Below are positions 10,069-22,400 of a stretch of 64,000 nucleotides of DNA, one piece after another; the first letter of the stretch is position 1, and every line of letters begins with the position of its first letter. The translations under genes were made by a program, and so were the position numbers. The notes beneath the pieces were generated by a model that did not search any database, was not told the origin of the DNA, and worked only from the letters and a program-made list of their open reading frames with translations. The stretch is from Theropithecus gelada (lineage: Eukaryota; Chordata; Mammalia; Primates; Cercopithecidae): contig NC_037670.1 in NCBI RefSeq assembly GCF_003255815.1, positions 69,275,470 through 69,339,469 on the forward strand, given 5' to 3'.

Positions 10069-12205
10069 AGGCATATATACCTAGTTTTATTGTGTTTTAC
10101 TTGATGACACTTTGCAGATGCTGTGTCTTTTACAAATCGTGGGTTTGTGGCAACTGTCGAGCAGGTCTTTTGGTGCCACTTTTCCAGCAGCTTGTGCTCA
10201 CTTTGCATCTGTGTCACATTTGGTAATTCTCACAATACGTCAGACTTTTAAATTATTGTTACGGAGAGCTGTGACCAGTGATCTTTGATGTTACTGTTGT
10301 AATTGTTTTGGGCACCATGAACCTCACCCACCTAAGACGGTGAACTTAATTGATAAATGTGTGTGTTCTGACTGCTCCACTGATTGGCCATTCCCTCATC
10401 TTTCTCCCACTTTTCAGGCCCCCCTATTCCCTGAGACACAACAATATTGAAATTAGGCCAATTAATAACCCCACAATGGCCTCTTACTAAATGTGAGACG
10501 TCAGAAAGCTGCAGGAGAAAATTTGAAGCTAGCAATATTCATGAGGTTTAAGTAAAGAAGCCATCTCCATAAAAATACAAAGTGCTGCAGCAGTGCTGAT
10601 GGAGAAGCTGCAGAAGTTACCCACAAGATCTAGCTCGGATCATCGATGCAAGTGGATACACTAGACAACAGATTTTAAGTGTAGATGAAACAGCATTTTA
10701 TTGGAAAAAGATGCCATCTAGGACTTTCATAGTTAGAAAAACTCAATGCCTGGCTTCAAAGGACAAGCTGACTCTTGTCAGGGGCTAGTGCAGCTGTGAC
10801 TTTCAGTTAAAGCCAATGCTCACTGACTATTCTGAAAATCCTAGGGCCCTTAAGATATGGTGTATAAACGCAACAACAAAGCATGGATGACAGCTGGTCT
10901 GTTTACAGCATGGTCTACTGAATAAGCCCACTGTTGAGACTCAGTGCTCAGAAAAAATAGATTTCTTTCAAAATATGGCCGGGTGCAGTGGCTCATGCCT
11001 GTAATCCCAGCACTTTGGGAAGCTGGGGCAGGTGGACTGCTTGACGTCAGGAGTTCCAGACCAGCCTGGGCAACATGGTGAAACCCTGTCTCAAAAAACA
11101 AACCTAAAAAACCAAAATATTGCTACTCATTAACAATGCATCTGGTCACCCAAGAGCTCTGATGAAGATGCACAAGGAGATGAATGTTGTTTCATGCCTG
11201 CTAACAGAGTATCCATTCTGCTGCCCATGGATCAAGGAGTACTTTTGACTCTCAAGACTTATTATTAAGAAATACATTTTGTGATTTCTCTGATGGTTCT
11301 GGGCAGTCAGTTGAAAACCTTCTGGAAAGGATTCACCATTCTAGATGCCATCAAGAGCATTCAATTCATGGGAGGAGGCCAAAATATCAACATTATTTGG
11401 AGTTTGGAAGAAATAGATTCCAATCCTCATGGAGGACTTGGAGGGTTTCATGACTTCAGAGGAGGAAGGAACTATAGATGGGGTGAAAACAGCAAGAGAA
11501 CTAGAAGTGGAGGGGCCTGGAGATGTGACTGAATTGCTGTAATCTCAGGATCAAACTTGTATGGATGAGAAGTTGCTTCTCATGGACGAGCAAAGAAAGT
11601 AGTTTCTTGAGATGGAATCTACTACTGGTGAAGACGCCATGAACATTGTTGAAATGACAACAAAAGATTTAGAATATTCCATAAACTTAGCAGTGGTAGG
11701 GTTTGAGAGAATTGACCCCTAATTTTGAAAAGTTCTACTGTGGGTAAACGCTATCAAACAGCATTGCATGCTACAGAGGAATCTTTCATGAAAGAAGGAG
11801 TTAATCAATGCAGCAAACTTCACTGTCGTCTTATTTTAAGAAATTTCCAGTCATTGCAGGCTTCAGCAACCACCACCCTGATCAGTCAGCAGCCACCGAC
11901 ATCGAGGCAAGACCGTCCACCAGCAAAAAGATTATGACTCAATGAATGGTTGTTAGCATTTCTTAGCAGTAAGGTATTTTAAAATTATTATCTTTTCCTA
12001 CCCTCCTCTTGCATTTAAAAGTACTTTTTAATTAATGTATGTACATTATTTTTAGGCATAACACTACTGCTCACTTAAACTACAGTATAAGCCATGTTAT
12101 ATGCACTGGAAAGGCAAAAAATTCATGTGACTTGCTTTCTTGGGGTATTTGGTTTATTGCAGTGGTCTGGAACTGAAAGTGATGCATATTTCTGAGGTAT
12201 GCCTG
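10069..12205 (+). mobile_element. Tigger1 (pogo/Tc1-mariner class) DNA transposon relic
   Basis: The ends are inverted versions of a CAGGCATACCTC-type Tigger1 terminus: a damaged copy at about 10069 and GAGGTATGCCTG at 12194-12205. Between them are broken pieces of a pogo-like DDE transposase. One, near 10684, encodes a VDETAFYWKK-like segment. A C-terminal stretch is still open for 70 codons at 11725-11937. The copy is interrupted by an Alu monomer at 10977-11112 and has many frameshifts and stops, so it is dead. It inserted into an older LINE whose two halves flank it. Confidence 0.88.
10977..11112 (+). repeat. Alu left-monomer (FLAM-like) insertion in Tigger1
   Basis: A single Alu monomer with an A-rich end. 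It is flanked by CAAAATAT at 10969-10976 and 11113-11120, which marks it as a separate retroposition into the Tigger1 body. Confidence 0.85.
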
Positions 12206-12209
12206 TATT

Positions 12210-13310
12210 TAAGAAGCTGAGTGAAACCCAAAGAAATCCATGATAGGACTTCTGAAAACTAAAGACAAAGAAAAAAGCTTGAAAGAATCAAGAAAGAAAT
12301 GACATCTTACCTATAGGGAAAAGTAACTCAGATGACAGTGGATTTCTCTTTGGAAACCATGGAGGCCAGAAGGAAGTGAGACAAATTATTTTAGTGCCAA
12401 AAGAACTGTCAACTTGTGGCTGGGCATGGTGGCTCATGCCTGTAATCCCAGCACTTTGGGAGACCAAGGTGAGCAGATCACTTGAAGTCAGGAGTTTGAG
12501 ACCAGCCTGGCCAACATGGCAAAACCCTGTCTCTACTAAAAATACAAAAATTAGGCAGGCATGGTGGCACGTGCCTGTAGTCTCAGCTACTTGGGAGGCT
12601 GAGGCACGAGAATTGCTTGAACCTGGGAGGTGGAGGTTTCAGTGAGCCGATATCCTGCCACTGCCCTCCAGCCTGGGCAACAGAGCGAGACTGCCTCAAA
12701 ACAAACAAAACTCTGTCAACTCCAAATTCCATATTTGGTGAAATGATCCTTCAGGAATTATGGGGTAATAGAAACATTCTTGGATAATAGAAAACTAAAA
12801 GAATTTGTTGAATGAGTCTACCCTACAGACCTTGAATAGACCAAAGGAAGTTCTTGAACCAGAAAGGAAACGTTTAAAAAAAAAAAAGTTTGGGGATGTC
12901 AGGAAGAACGATGGAAACAGCAAAAATATGGGTAAATACAATTGACTTTCCTTCTTGAGGTTTCTAAATTATTTGGTAGTAGAAGCACAATTGTGTGACA
13001 TAGATCTCAATGTACGTAGCAGGTTATGTTTAAGACAGTTATAAATGGGGTGGGGAGGGGACGGGCAAGAGAGTTTTCTACATTTCACTCCAACTGGTAA
13101 AATGTAGATATCAACAGATCTTTATATAGCAATGAAGCAGTTCTGTATCTCAAATGTGTTGGTAGGAAGATAAAATGGCATAAAACGATATACATTGTGC
13201 AAATATCAATTTCCTGTAGTTATGTAAGATGTATCTGTACTGTCTTTTCAACTCCCTGTAACTCTGTAACTATTGCAAAATCAAAAACTTTAAAAAGTAT
13301 AGGATGAAAT
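12210..13310 (+). repeat. 3' part of the old L1M/HAL1-like LINE
   Basis: This resumes the LINE broken by Tigger1. The text AAAGAATCAAGAAAGAAATG, the ORF1 C-terminal-like stretch and the following low-complexity 3' region are contiguous in sense with 8760-10068. A full-length Alu at 12418-12710 interrupts it. No ORF2 reverse-transcriptase sequence is evident, which fits a HAL1 (ORF1-only) element better than a full L1. Confidence 0.5.
12418..12710 (+). repeat. Alu element in old LINE
   Basis: A dimeric Alu with an ACAAACAAAAC tail. The flanking sequence CTGTCAACT is repeated on both sides as part of the target duplication. Confidence 0.93.
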
Positions 13311-13777
13311 TATTGAATATGCTGCTTTAAATGGGACAGGGTACAGTTTTATTGGCTTAGAGAAAAAAACGGGGGCAGGGATGAGGTGACAGTCCTCCTC
13401 GCCTGAATAATTCCAGCTGAGGATTAAACATACCTCTTCCCAAATATTTTGATTTATCTTCTAGGTATACTTCTCTTACAATTTATTAGAAAGCTGGTTA
13501 CTTAATAGAGATAACTAAAGAGATACTAATTTTCATGCAAACCCATCACAATGTATTGAACTGAGACACTTTTCTGTTGCTAACATACTTAGGAAAAATA
13601 GTTTTATTTTTAGTAAATAAAATCTCCACTTATTTCAATAAAAATGGCAAGAAGAAAATGTAATCAAGTCATAAGATTATCCTGCCATGTAAAATAAGCT
13701 GCTCCCCAAAGGACTGTGTCAAGATTGGTTTTAAATAGAAAATATCTATTTTAAATATATTTAGATTATAATTGCCT
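13311..13777. other. Intergenic, nothing named
   Basis: A/T-rich unique-looking sequence without a recognisable gene or repeat. Confidence 0.3.
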
Positions 13778-13982
13778 GGGGGTTGGCAAACTTTTTCTGT
13801 AAAGGGCCAGACACTAAATACCTTAGGCTGTACAGGCCTTCAGATCTCTGTCACAAGTATTCACCTGCGCGGTGTAGTGTGAAGGCATCCACAGACAAAA
13901 TGTAAACACACGGGTGTGGCTATTCCAATAAAACCTCACCAAACAGGCAGCACAGGGCACAGAATATTGACCTCTGCACTAG
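13778..13982 (+). repeat. Short non-autonomous hAT-like DNA element, copy 1
   Basis: It begins GGGTTGGCAAACTTTTTCTG and runs through GGGCCAG and a block like CCAATAAAAC typical of a very common short mammalian DNA-transposon family. A second relative lies at 54607-54981. I assign the hAT superfamily from memory and do not name the subfamily. Confidence 0.6.
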
Positions 13983-14109
13983 CCTCATCTCAGGTTACCT
14001 GTCCTCCAGTTATTAAAAAAGAAACCCAAAATTAAGTTACACAAAAGTAATTTTTAAAAACTACTTTGGACATTAAAATGGGGCCAAAGGTAGTATCCAC
14101 TGAGATAAA

Positions 14110-14245
14110 AGTTCTTGACAAGCAGTCAGGAAATCTGAATGATTCTGTCCTTTGTTCTGCCCATAACTAGCTGTGAGCTCTTGGACAAATCACATATTCC
14201 CTCTGCAGTTCCATTACTGCATCTCTAATTTGAAAAAATAGAGGA
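14110..14245 (+). repeat. MIR-like SINE relic
   Basis: The order of landmarks (AGCTGTGAGCTCTTGGACAA, then CTGCATCTCTAATTTG) matches the MIR core, which typically reads tgtgaccttgggcaa and cctcatctgtaaaatgg. Confidence 0.6.
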
Positions 14246-14371
14246 GGGATTCTGTCCAATTTTGTTACTATAAATTTCAATTCAGAGAACTTACTCCCAC
14301 TGTTACCAACAAAAGTTTCAAAAGACTCATTTAAATAATTTATAACATAGTTCTAGTTAGGCATCATGAGC

Positions 14372-16222
14372 TAAAAATGAGAGCTGGGGTATTAAAAGCA
14401 AACAAAAAACTGAAATATGAAGAGTATCCAAAAAACAACAGCATCAAAAACCATGAAATACACAGGGATAAAGTTAAAGGATATACAGGATCTCTGCACT
14501 GAAAAATGTAAAACACTGCTGAGAAAAAATGAAGTAAATGGAAAAACATGTTTATGGATTGGATGACTACTTGATTTACAGATTCAGTGAATCTTAACAA
14601 AAATCCACAGGGCTTTTTCTGGGAGTAGTTTGGTAGAAATTGACAAAATTTGTTTGGAAATGCAAAGGACCTAGAATAAAGCAATTTGCAGAAGAAGAAA
14701 TTAGAACATCTGTTTTACCTGAGATCAAGACTTACCAAGTTTTGACAAAAAGATAACAGAATGGAACAGAAAACTAGATCCACAGATATATGATCAAATG
14801 ATTTTAGACCAGGCACCGAAACAGTTTAACGGTGAAAGGAGAATCTTTGACAAGTGGTGCTGGAACCACTGAACATTCACTAGAATGTTCAAAGGTATTT
14901 GACGCCTACCTACCTCATGGCATATAAAAATACTAATTCAAGGTGAATCACAGACCTGAATATTCGCTACAACTATCATACTCCTAAGAAAAAACAGTAT
15001 CTTCATGAGCTTGGGTAGGCAAAGACTTCTTAAAGAGCACACAGAAAACATTAACTATAAAACAAAAAGCCATAAATTGGATTTCACCAAAACTAAACCC
15101 TTCTTCTCATCAACAGATACTATTGAGAAAATAGGCAAGCTATAGATGGGAAAAGACATATGTGACACACAAATCTGACAATCCAGATGCACAAAGGAGT
15201 CCTATCCAATTAAAAGGAAAAAAGGACATGAAAAGTACTGTCCGTTAGTCATCAGGGAAATGCAAACTAAACCAGCATGAGATACCGCCACACATCCAGG
15301 AGCATGGCTAAAATGAAACAGGCGGATAATACCAAACGTCGGCAAGGATGTAAAAAACAACCAAAATACAATGTGCTGGTAGGAACAGAAAACAGCACAA
15401 TGGTTTTAGAAAACTGTTGGGCAGTTTCTTAAAAAGTTAAATATACAGCTACCATAAGACCTAGCAATTCTACTCCTAGCTTTTTAATCCAAGAGAAATG
15501 AAAACATGTCCACAAAAATTCCTGTACAAGAATATTTATAGCACATTTATAATAGCCCCACCAAAACAGCTCAGGGGTCCATGAACAGAAGGATAGCTAA
15601 ATAAATTCATGCATTCAAATAGCATGACACAACAATAAAAAGGAACAAACCAGGCTGGGCACGGTGGCTCATGCCTGTAATCCCAACACTTTGGGAGGCT
15701 GAGGCGAGTGGATCACTTGAGGTCAGGAGTTTGAGACCAGCTTGACCAACATGGTCAAACCCCATGTCTACTAAAAAAAAATACAAAAATTATCCACGTG
15801 TGGTGGTGCATGCCTGTAATCCCAGCTACTTGGGAAGCTGAGGCAGGAGAATCCCTGGAACCTGGGAGACGGAGGTTGCAGTGAGCCAAGATCCCGCCAT
15901 TGCACTCCAGCCTGGGCAACAACAGCAAAACTCCATCTCAAAACAAAACAAAACAAACAAAAACAAAAACAAAAATGGAACAAACTGCTGATATAAACCT
16001 CGACATAGATGAATCTCAAAGACATCATGCTGAGTTACAGAAGCCAAATGGTGCCTGCTGTATGATTCCAAGTATATGAGTTTGAGGATAAGGAAAACTA
16101 GTGCAACAGAACAGGAGTGTGGTTAAAGGAGTGAATACATTTGTCAAGCCTGATGAGACTGTATGGATTTAGATCTGTACATTTCATGATATGTAAATTA
16201 TATCCCCTTCTCTCCAAAACAA
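14372..16222 (+). repeat. L1M ORF2 3' half and 3' end, split by an Alu
   Basis: The sequence encodes remnants of the distal ORF2 region in order: the segment with CACAGGGATAAAGTTAAAGG, the GGTGCTGGAACCACTGAACA block, the GGGAAATGCAAACTAAACCA block and the CTAGCAATTCTACTCCTAGC block. It ends in an L1-type 3' region after the Alu (AATCTCAAAGACATCATGCT). Stops and indels are frequent, so it is a fossil. Confidence 0.85.
15653..15976 (+). repeat. Alu element in L1M fossil
   Basis: A full dimeric Alu with an AAAACAAAAC-type tail. GGAACAAAC occurs on both flanks as the target duplication. Confidence 0.93.
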
Positions 16223-16924
16223 AACAATAGTGATTAAGGCTCTCGAGGTTAAGATTAAGGTATTCAATCAAGCTTTTTAAGTTCTGCAACAGATAGAATG
16301 GATGAGGTGGCCAATCTTGGAAAATAAATACAGTACATGGCTATTTTTCATTTTTATCAGTGCAATTCAAATTGAGGTGTGAATTTAAAATGTATTTAGG
16401 ATTAGTTTGCCAATGCTAGTCATCTTTCTCCTGTCTATATTCATGTATGTTGGTGTCCATGGATTGGTATTTACTACTTCTAAACATGCATAGGCCTCTA
16501 TGGACTGACCCACGCACCACCCCCATTACATTACTGAGGACTATAATTCACGTTCTGTCTCACATTCTCTAAGCGATCTTTATAACCCTTTAATACATTT
16601 TTCTTACAAACTGAGGTTAGCTGGAGAAATTTAAGAGATTCATCAATGAGCATCTGTCCTTCCTCTATACCACTACTAGAGAAAGGTATCCTAGTTTTCA
16701 TGTGAAAACAACAAAACACAAGATCAAATATCATTTCCCAGTTGATTAAAACTACTTGTACATTTTGCATATTACATAAACATCTCATCCCATCAAAATA
16801 CTGTTGAATTATAGTTAAAACTGGATTTACAAACCAAGTAAACTCAATAGCACTGTTTAGTCCTTTATAAATTTGGTGATAGAAAAAAAGGAACATTAAC
16901 AGCTTTAGATAAGTGTAGAGCTAG
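16223..16924. other. Intergenic between convergent genes
   Basis: No gene or repeat recognised. A minus-strand open frame of 121 codons at 16531-16896 has no family resemblance and lies next to the probable STK17A 3' end. Confidence 0.35.
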
Positions 16925-19129
16925 CTGGCAGCTATTAATAGATTTTATTTGGCCTAGTATTATGAAGGTTCTTCATGCCCTGTTTTTATCTTATAAACCA
17001 AAAAATGCCAATTTATCTTTACAAGTATATTCTGAAGGGCTTCTTAAAAAAGCACCCTATGACTCAGTATTTAAGGCACAACAGCAGCTAAAGATATGCA
17101 GCAAACTGAAGTGGCCAGCTAAAAGAAAACAGATCTTTTTCACAAATACAGCAATTATATTAAATATATTTATTACGAGTATAAAATGGTTTTTAAAAAG
17201 CCCAAATGATTCTGATTTTAAAACCTGATGACAGATCCGTCAAGTACAAACGTGTCATTCAATAGTGGGTTATTTTTTGCTGGTCACCTCCCTCCCTATT
17301 TTTTCAGAGATACTTATACAAATTTGCCTAATATTGTGTTTTACTTCTTCCAAGACTTACCTGAGACTCAACACTGTGGCCATGGGTGTTCATTAAAAAC
17401 TCTATCACTGTGGCACAATTTCTTCTTCTGCTTTTTGGAGCTTGTTTAGGAATGCTAGATTCCAAGAAACTGTATAAAAGCAAGCCAATTTAATGAGAAA
17501 ACAGTGCAACCTGGTTGTCTGAACTGCCTGATGAATTTCATCTAATAGTGTAAAGAGCGCTCCCAGGTGCTTCGACAGGTTCACTCAGCAGGACTGGGCG
17601 AGATTACTGACTTTGTATATGTCTATGACATTTACACACATTTGGGTATTTACTGTACACACTTTAAAATAGTGGTTAGGTGCTGTCATTTTCATGATTT
17701 TGACAGCTGAGAAACCATGTTAGGGAGAAAGCTTTGTGCAGCACCCTAATCAGACCGTGAAGGGACAGGTCTGAGTTGTTCATAGTACAGAGCAAGGCAT
17801 GGCCACGGTACACAGCACACAGGTGATAGGCAAATATTTAATGCGCTGAGCCTAATAAAAGATAAATAAGGACTCTCAGACTTCTGTGTGTGAGGATGAT
17901 TAGTTACTTTAAGGTATTCGGCATACACTTTCACATTTCCATTTTTTAGTTGGACTTTACTGGTCACTGTGGGGCCTAGATACACTTGAACTGTTCAATC
18001 CTAATCAAATAAAACTATTAGTACATTCTTATACATCTTTTTGGGACAAAGTACCTCCTAATTACAGAGTATCCAATGTAAATTTTTTATGGACAAAGTA
18101 AATGTTTATAAATATTTTGGCATTTTATAGCTTTTCCTAGCAGAGCTTGAGGGCTGATAAGAAACTCAGCAGAAACAGGCTCAGTGGTCGGCATGAAGAC
18201 ACTCTCTCTCTCTCTCTGTTCTAGGGGATTTTACTCACTTTGGGACAAAAGCAATATAGTAGCATCTTTTCACTGACCAAGGTAACCAGAGTGTTGATCA
18301 GATCACACTGATACCTACAATTGGCCAAAATTAAATGAGAAGCATGGGGGGAGGTGCCAGGAAGCGGCAGGGGTACAGCATGTGAGACAGAGCAGATGCA
18401 TGTGAGTGTGGTGTGATGAGGGAAGTGGCTGAAGAGCTGACACTTAAACCAGAATAATTTCAGAGGTGAAAAATTACCACCTCTCTTACTAGTGACATTG
18501 AAGAGAAAAAAAAAATTAGGGTTTTTCACTGATATGTTACAAGCATTTAGGCAAAAACACAACAGAAACCAAATCAAGTCACTATAAAGCAGTAAGAAAA
18601 TATTAAAAAAAGACAGTATCAAACTTTAGTGAATGTTATTCTAGGTCTCGAAAATTTAGATGTCTGCTTAAACTAAAATTTTGCCAAAAACAAATCCAAA
18701 GTGAAAAAGCAGCAATTGTAGTAAACACATTAACAAATATGCAGATATAGATACACATATGAATAATGCAAGAGATTTACAGAAATGTAGTTTTGGCACT
18801 TTTACTTGGATTTTTTAAAGAAAGTGAATACAAATATCTTTGTACACAAATTCTCATTCTGGAGAAACAGGGTGTAGAATTACAAGGTACCAACATCTCC
18901 CTTCTTAAAAATAACATTGAAATGGATAACTGTACCTGTTAAATCTCCTGGTTGGCAACTTTTAAAATGTGACTTCCACCTAACTCCACAAATTTGACAA
19001 AGTTATTTTTGTTTGTGTAAGTGATACTGGTTATCCACTTCCAGTACATGTACCATTTGGCCAGAGGTCCATAAATAATATTAACATTTTTCAATGTAGA
19101 AATCTTAAAGTTCTAAAGGGAAATACTGC
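16925..19129 (-). other. STK17A: Probable STK17A 3' UTR
   Basis: This 2.2-kb stretch directly follows the STK17A stop codon and contains no Alu or L1, as expected for a constrained 3' UTR. On the minus strand there are AATAAA hexamers at 16944-16949 and 17169-17174, either of which could be the polyadenylation signal. A short CT repeat lies at about 18201-18217. The exact end cannot be fixed by eye. Confidence 0.6.
16944..16949 (-). terminator. STK17A: Candidate polyadenylation signal AATAAA for STK17A
   Basis: The minus strand reads AATAAA here, about 2.2 kb past the stop codon. A second copy at 17169-17174 is an alternative. Neither is proved. Confidence 0.4.
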
Positions 19130-19454
19130 TCAGTAGATAAATTCTCCTGGAATTTCTTGTAGCAAAGGTTCCTCAAATTTAAATCGTTTGGAAATGGCCT
19201 TTTGCTCCATTTTCTCTTTTTCAGACTGTCTGCATTGTCCTAGAGTATATGAAGTAACTACAATTAACTCCTCAGTTACAATGGATTCCTCGGTTTCTGA
19301 TTTGTCAGTATCTGAATTAATTTCAGGCACAGAATGACCTTCTTGCAGGGCATTTGCTTCTTCTAGTGCCTTTTCCATTCTGAAAGAAGGCTCTTGAATA
19401 CTGCTCTGTGTCAACCAGGGGTGCTTTAGACATTCTTCAGCAGTGGCTCGATCC
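19130..19454 (-). CDS. STK17A: STK17A exon 7 (coding part)
   Basis: The acceptor TTTACAG precedes GGATCGAGCC. The first G completes Glu307. The exon encodes [14 protein letters not shown], the end of the kinase fold (helix I region), then the regulatory tail ending [11 protein letters not shown] and TGA at 19132-19130. The tail contains a serine- and acid-rich segment ([10 protein letters not shown]) and the basic patch KAISKRFKF, a possible nuclear-localisation signal. Confidence 0.97.
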
Positions 19455-22400
19455 CTGTAAAGATACATGTTTTACAGTTAAGACATGTTAGAACTTCAGT
19501 TAAAATTAGAGCATAAGGTACTGTATTTATTGTATTATACTTTGGGAAGTATGACAAGTTGGCAAAAATCTTAACTGCGATTCCTGAATAAAACTATTAG
19601 TCTTGGAATTTGGGTGCAATTTCCCACAATGCTGAAAATTTTGTGAAAATGTTGAAATATTTTAAGTAAGTTATGTTTGAAACGCTCTCTTGAGAGACAC
19701 CAAGAACAGATGGGAAGTATCTGCTAGAGATTAGCTGTCATTTCACTGTCAACTTCTACTAACCATGAATTATGAGTGCTGTTTACTGCCATGACACATT
19801 TGCAATAATACAGTTTTGCTAATTAATATTTAAATCCTGTTATACCGAGGTATGGTTCACATTTTCTCAAAATATTTTCATTTTTGCCCCCTTTTCTTTC
19901 AACAGTTATATTAAGTCAAGGGTCTCACTTTTGTGTTCCCATTTTGGTGTTTTAGATGTTGAACTATTTTTGGTTGGAGGAGATTCAATAAAAAACTGAC
20001 AAGATCAATATTAAACTAATAAAAGTAATACTTACTCAGGTTTCTTAACTAAAAGTGTCCTGATGAAGTCAACAGCTGACTCAGACAAAACATCAAATTC
20101 TTCCTCAGAATAACTTAAATTCATCTGTGAGATGTTTAAGAATGTTTCTTGTTTATCATTGCCTAAGAAAGGTGATATTCCTGTAAGCATGACATATGTT
20201 AACACTCCAATGCTCCTAAATTAGAAAGAAAATGCAAGAAAAATTTAGTACCATACTCATTTCTTGAAACTAATTTGATCAATTTTTCATTAATAACTCT
20301 TACCACATATCTGTTGCCATGCTTATAGGATCATAACTAAGAATTTCAGGAGCTAGTATCAGAAAGAGAAGAAAACATTTAGTTTTTGTGGAAAAAATTC
20401 CTAATTTGCTCTTAGAGATAAAAAATTAAGCATTAGAAACTATAAGGCACTATTCAATGTTTGGGCTAAAATGAAAGGTTACCATGGATTAATATGAATT
20501 AATATAAAGCCTGACTAGATGTTTGTAATTAACTTGTTTACTTTTCACACTTCTACCCATCATTGTTGAGTCCTAGTATTTTACAAATATTTAAATATTT
20601 TAAAAACATCAAATATAAACTGACAATTTCTACGTAATCAAGCATTGTCTCTATCAGATCATGGCTTTTAAAACTTTCTCACTGCCACTGACATTTCTGC
20701 TTCTCCATTGCCCCACCCTCACCTGTGGCACTTTCTCCTCTCACCTGGGCCTTTTCAACTACTTGTCCCACCCCTCTGATCTATTCTTTCTGTTGCAGTC
20801 AGAGTGAGCTTTTTAAAACATCTACCCATTAACAAAAAGTCAACAAGATTAAAAAAAAAATTGGGCATTCTGAGACTACAGGCATGGGACAAAGGCAACT
20901 AAGTTGCATCTATAGAATTGAGAAAAATAATACGCTTCGAGGCTGGGTGCCCAGCACTTTGCAAGGCCAAGGCGGGAGGATCGCTTGAACCAGGAGTTCA
21001 AGACCAGCCTGGGCAACACAATAAGACTGTCTCTATAAAAAATAAACAAAAGCTAGCCGAGTGTCATGGTGCATTGCCTGTAGACCCAGCTACTGGGGAG
21101 GCTGAGGTGGGAGGATCACTTGAGCCTGGGAGGTAAAGGCTGCAGTGAGCCGAGACAGTGCCAGTGTATTCCAGCCTGGGTGATAGAGTGAGACCATGTC
21201 TCCAAAAAAAAAAAAAAAAGCAAAAAAAAAAAGCTTTGATATAAAGTCAATTGCTGCCACACATAAACACAATAGAAAGACACTGCCAAATATGCAAGGA
21301 TTCAGGAAAAATATTATAAAAATACTCCTTTAAAAAAATCTCAATCCAGTTAACTAAAGATAATGTTTTTTCAAAACTATACAAATAAGGAGGCTAAACT
21401 ATTAATAGGCAGTCAATAAGTACTGAATCCATGGAAAAACAGATTAAAAACTAAAAAACTGTGGTAATTACAATTAAAAAAAGGAATGAAAATGTTCTAT
21501 TTCTATGAAAAAACAAAATACTCAAGGTCATGTATCTACTACTAATTTGTGACAAACCCCCATAGAATAAATGAGTGGGATGAAGAGGTTGGAAAGGAAA
21601 TGCTAGGTATGCTAATCTCCTAAATTTTGATTTCTGAAATGGTTGAGTGAGAAACAGAGGTTGTAAATGTTAAAGTTTCAAAAGAAATGACTAGGAAATT
21701 AAAAATGAAATGCATAGCATCCAAATTACCGGGGAAGAAACGGTAAAACAGAGACCACATAGCAAGACTGTGGGAGGAGGGGTGCAGAAAATACCAATAG
21801 CTTACTTTTTTGAGTGCTTATTATGTGCTGAATACTGGTTTAAGGACTTTGTACAGCAAATCCAATGAAATCCTTATAAATTCCCTATGAGGTCGGTACT
21901 ATTACTAGCCCCTTTTTATGGACAGATGAATCTGAGGTATAAAGAGATTTAAAGGTCAAGGTCACACAGGGCCAGAACTCAACACCAGTTTCTGTGTATA
22001 TGTAAAATGACTGTGGGAAGCATAAACTCACCTTTTAAAAGGTGAGTCAGGGAAGGAAAAAGGAGAGTCCCTTTGTTTTTCTGTATAATGTACTTCTGAA
22101 TCATTTTTAGTTTTCTTCTTTTTGGACTGAGCTTGTATTTCCATTATAATGTTTTGAGATGGGGAAAGGCTCTTGACAGAAAATTTAAAATTTACTAAGG
22201 AACAGAAAGCTCTAAAACAAATCACTAGCCTGGGCAACACAGTGAGATCCATCTTTACCAAAAAGAAAAAAAAACAACAAAAAACTGGCCCGCTGTGTTG
22301 GCACGTGCCTGTGGTCCCAGCTACTTGGGAGGCTGAGGCAGGAGGAGTTCAAGTTGGGAGCTGCAGCAAGCTATGATGGTGCCACTGCACTCCAGCCTGG

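Noticed and set aside
11725..11937. 70-codon open frame that could be a domesticated transposase piece
   Set aside because: It is only the C-terminal part of a Tigger1 transposase with broken upstream frames and an Alu inside the element. Nothing suggests selection.
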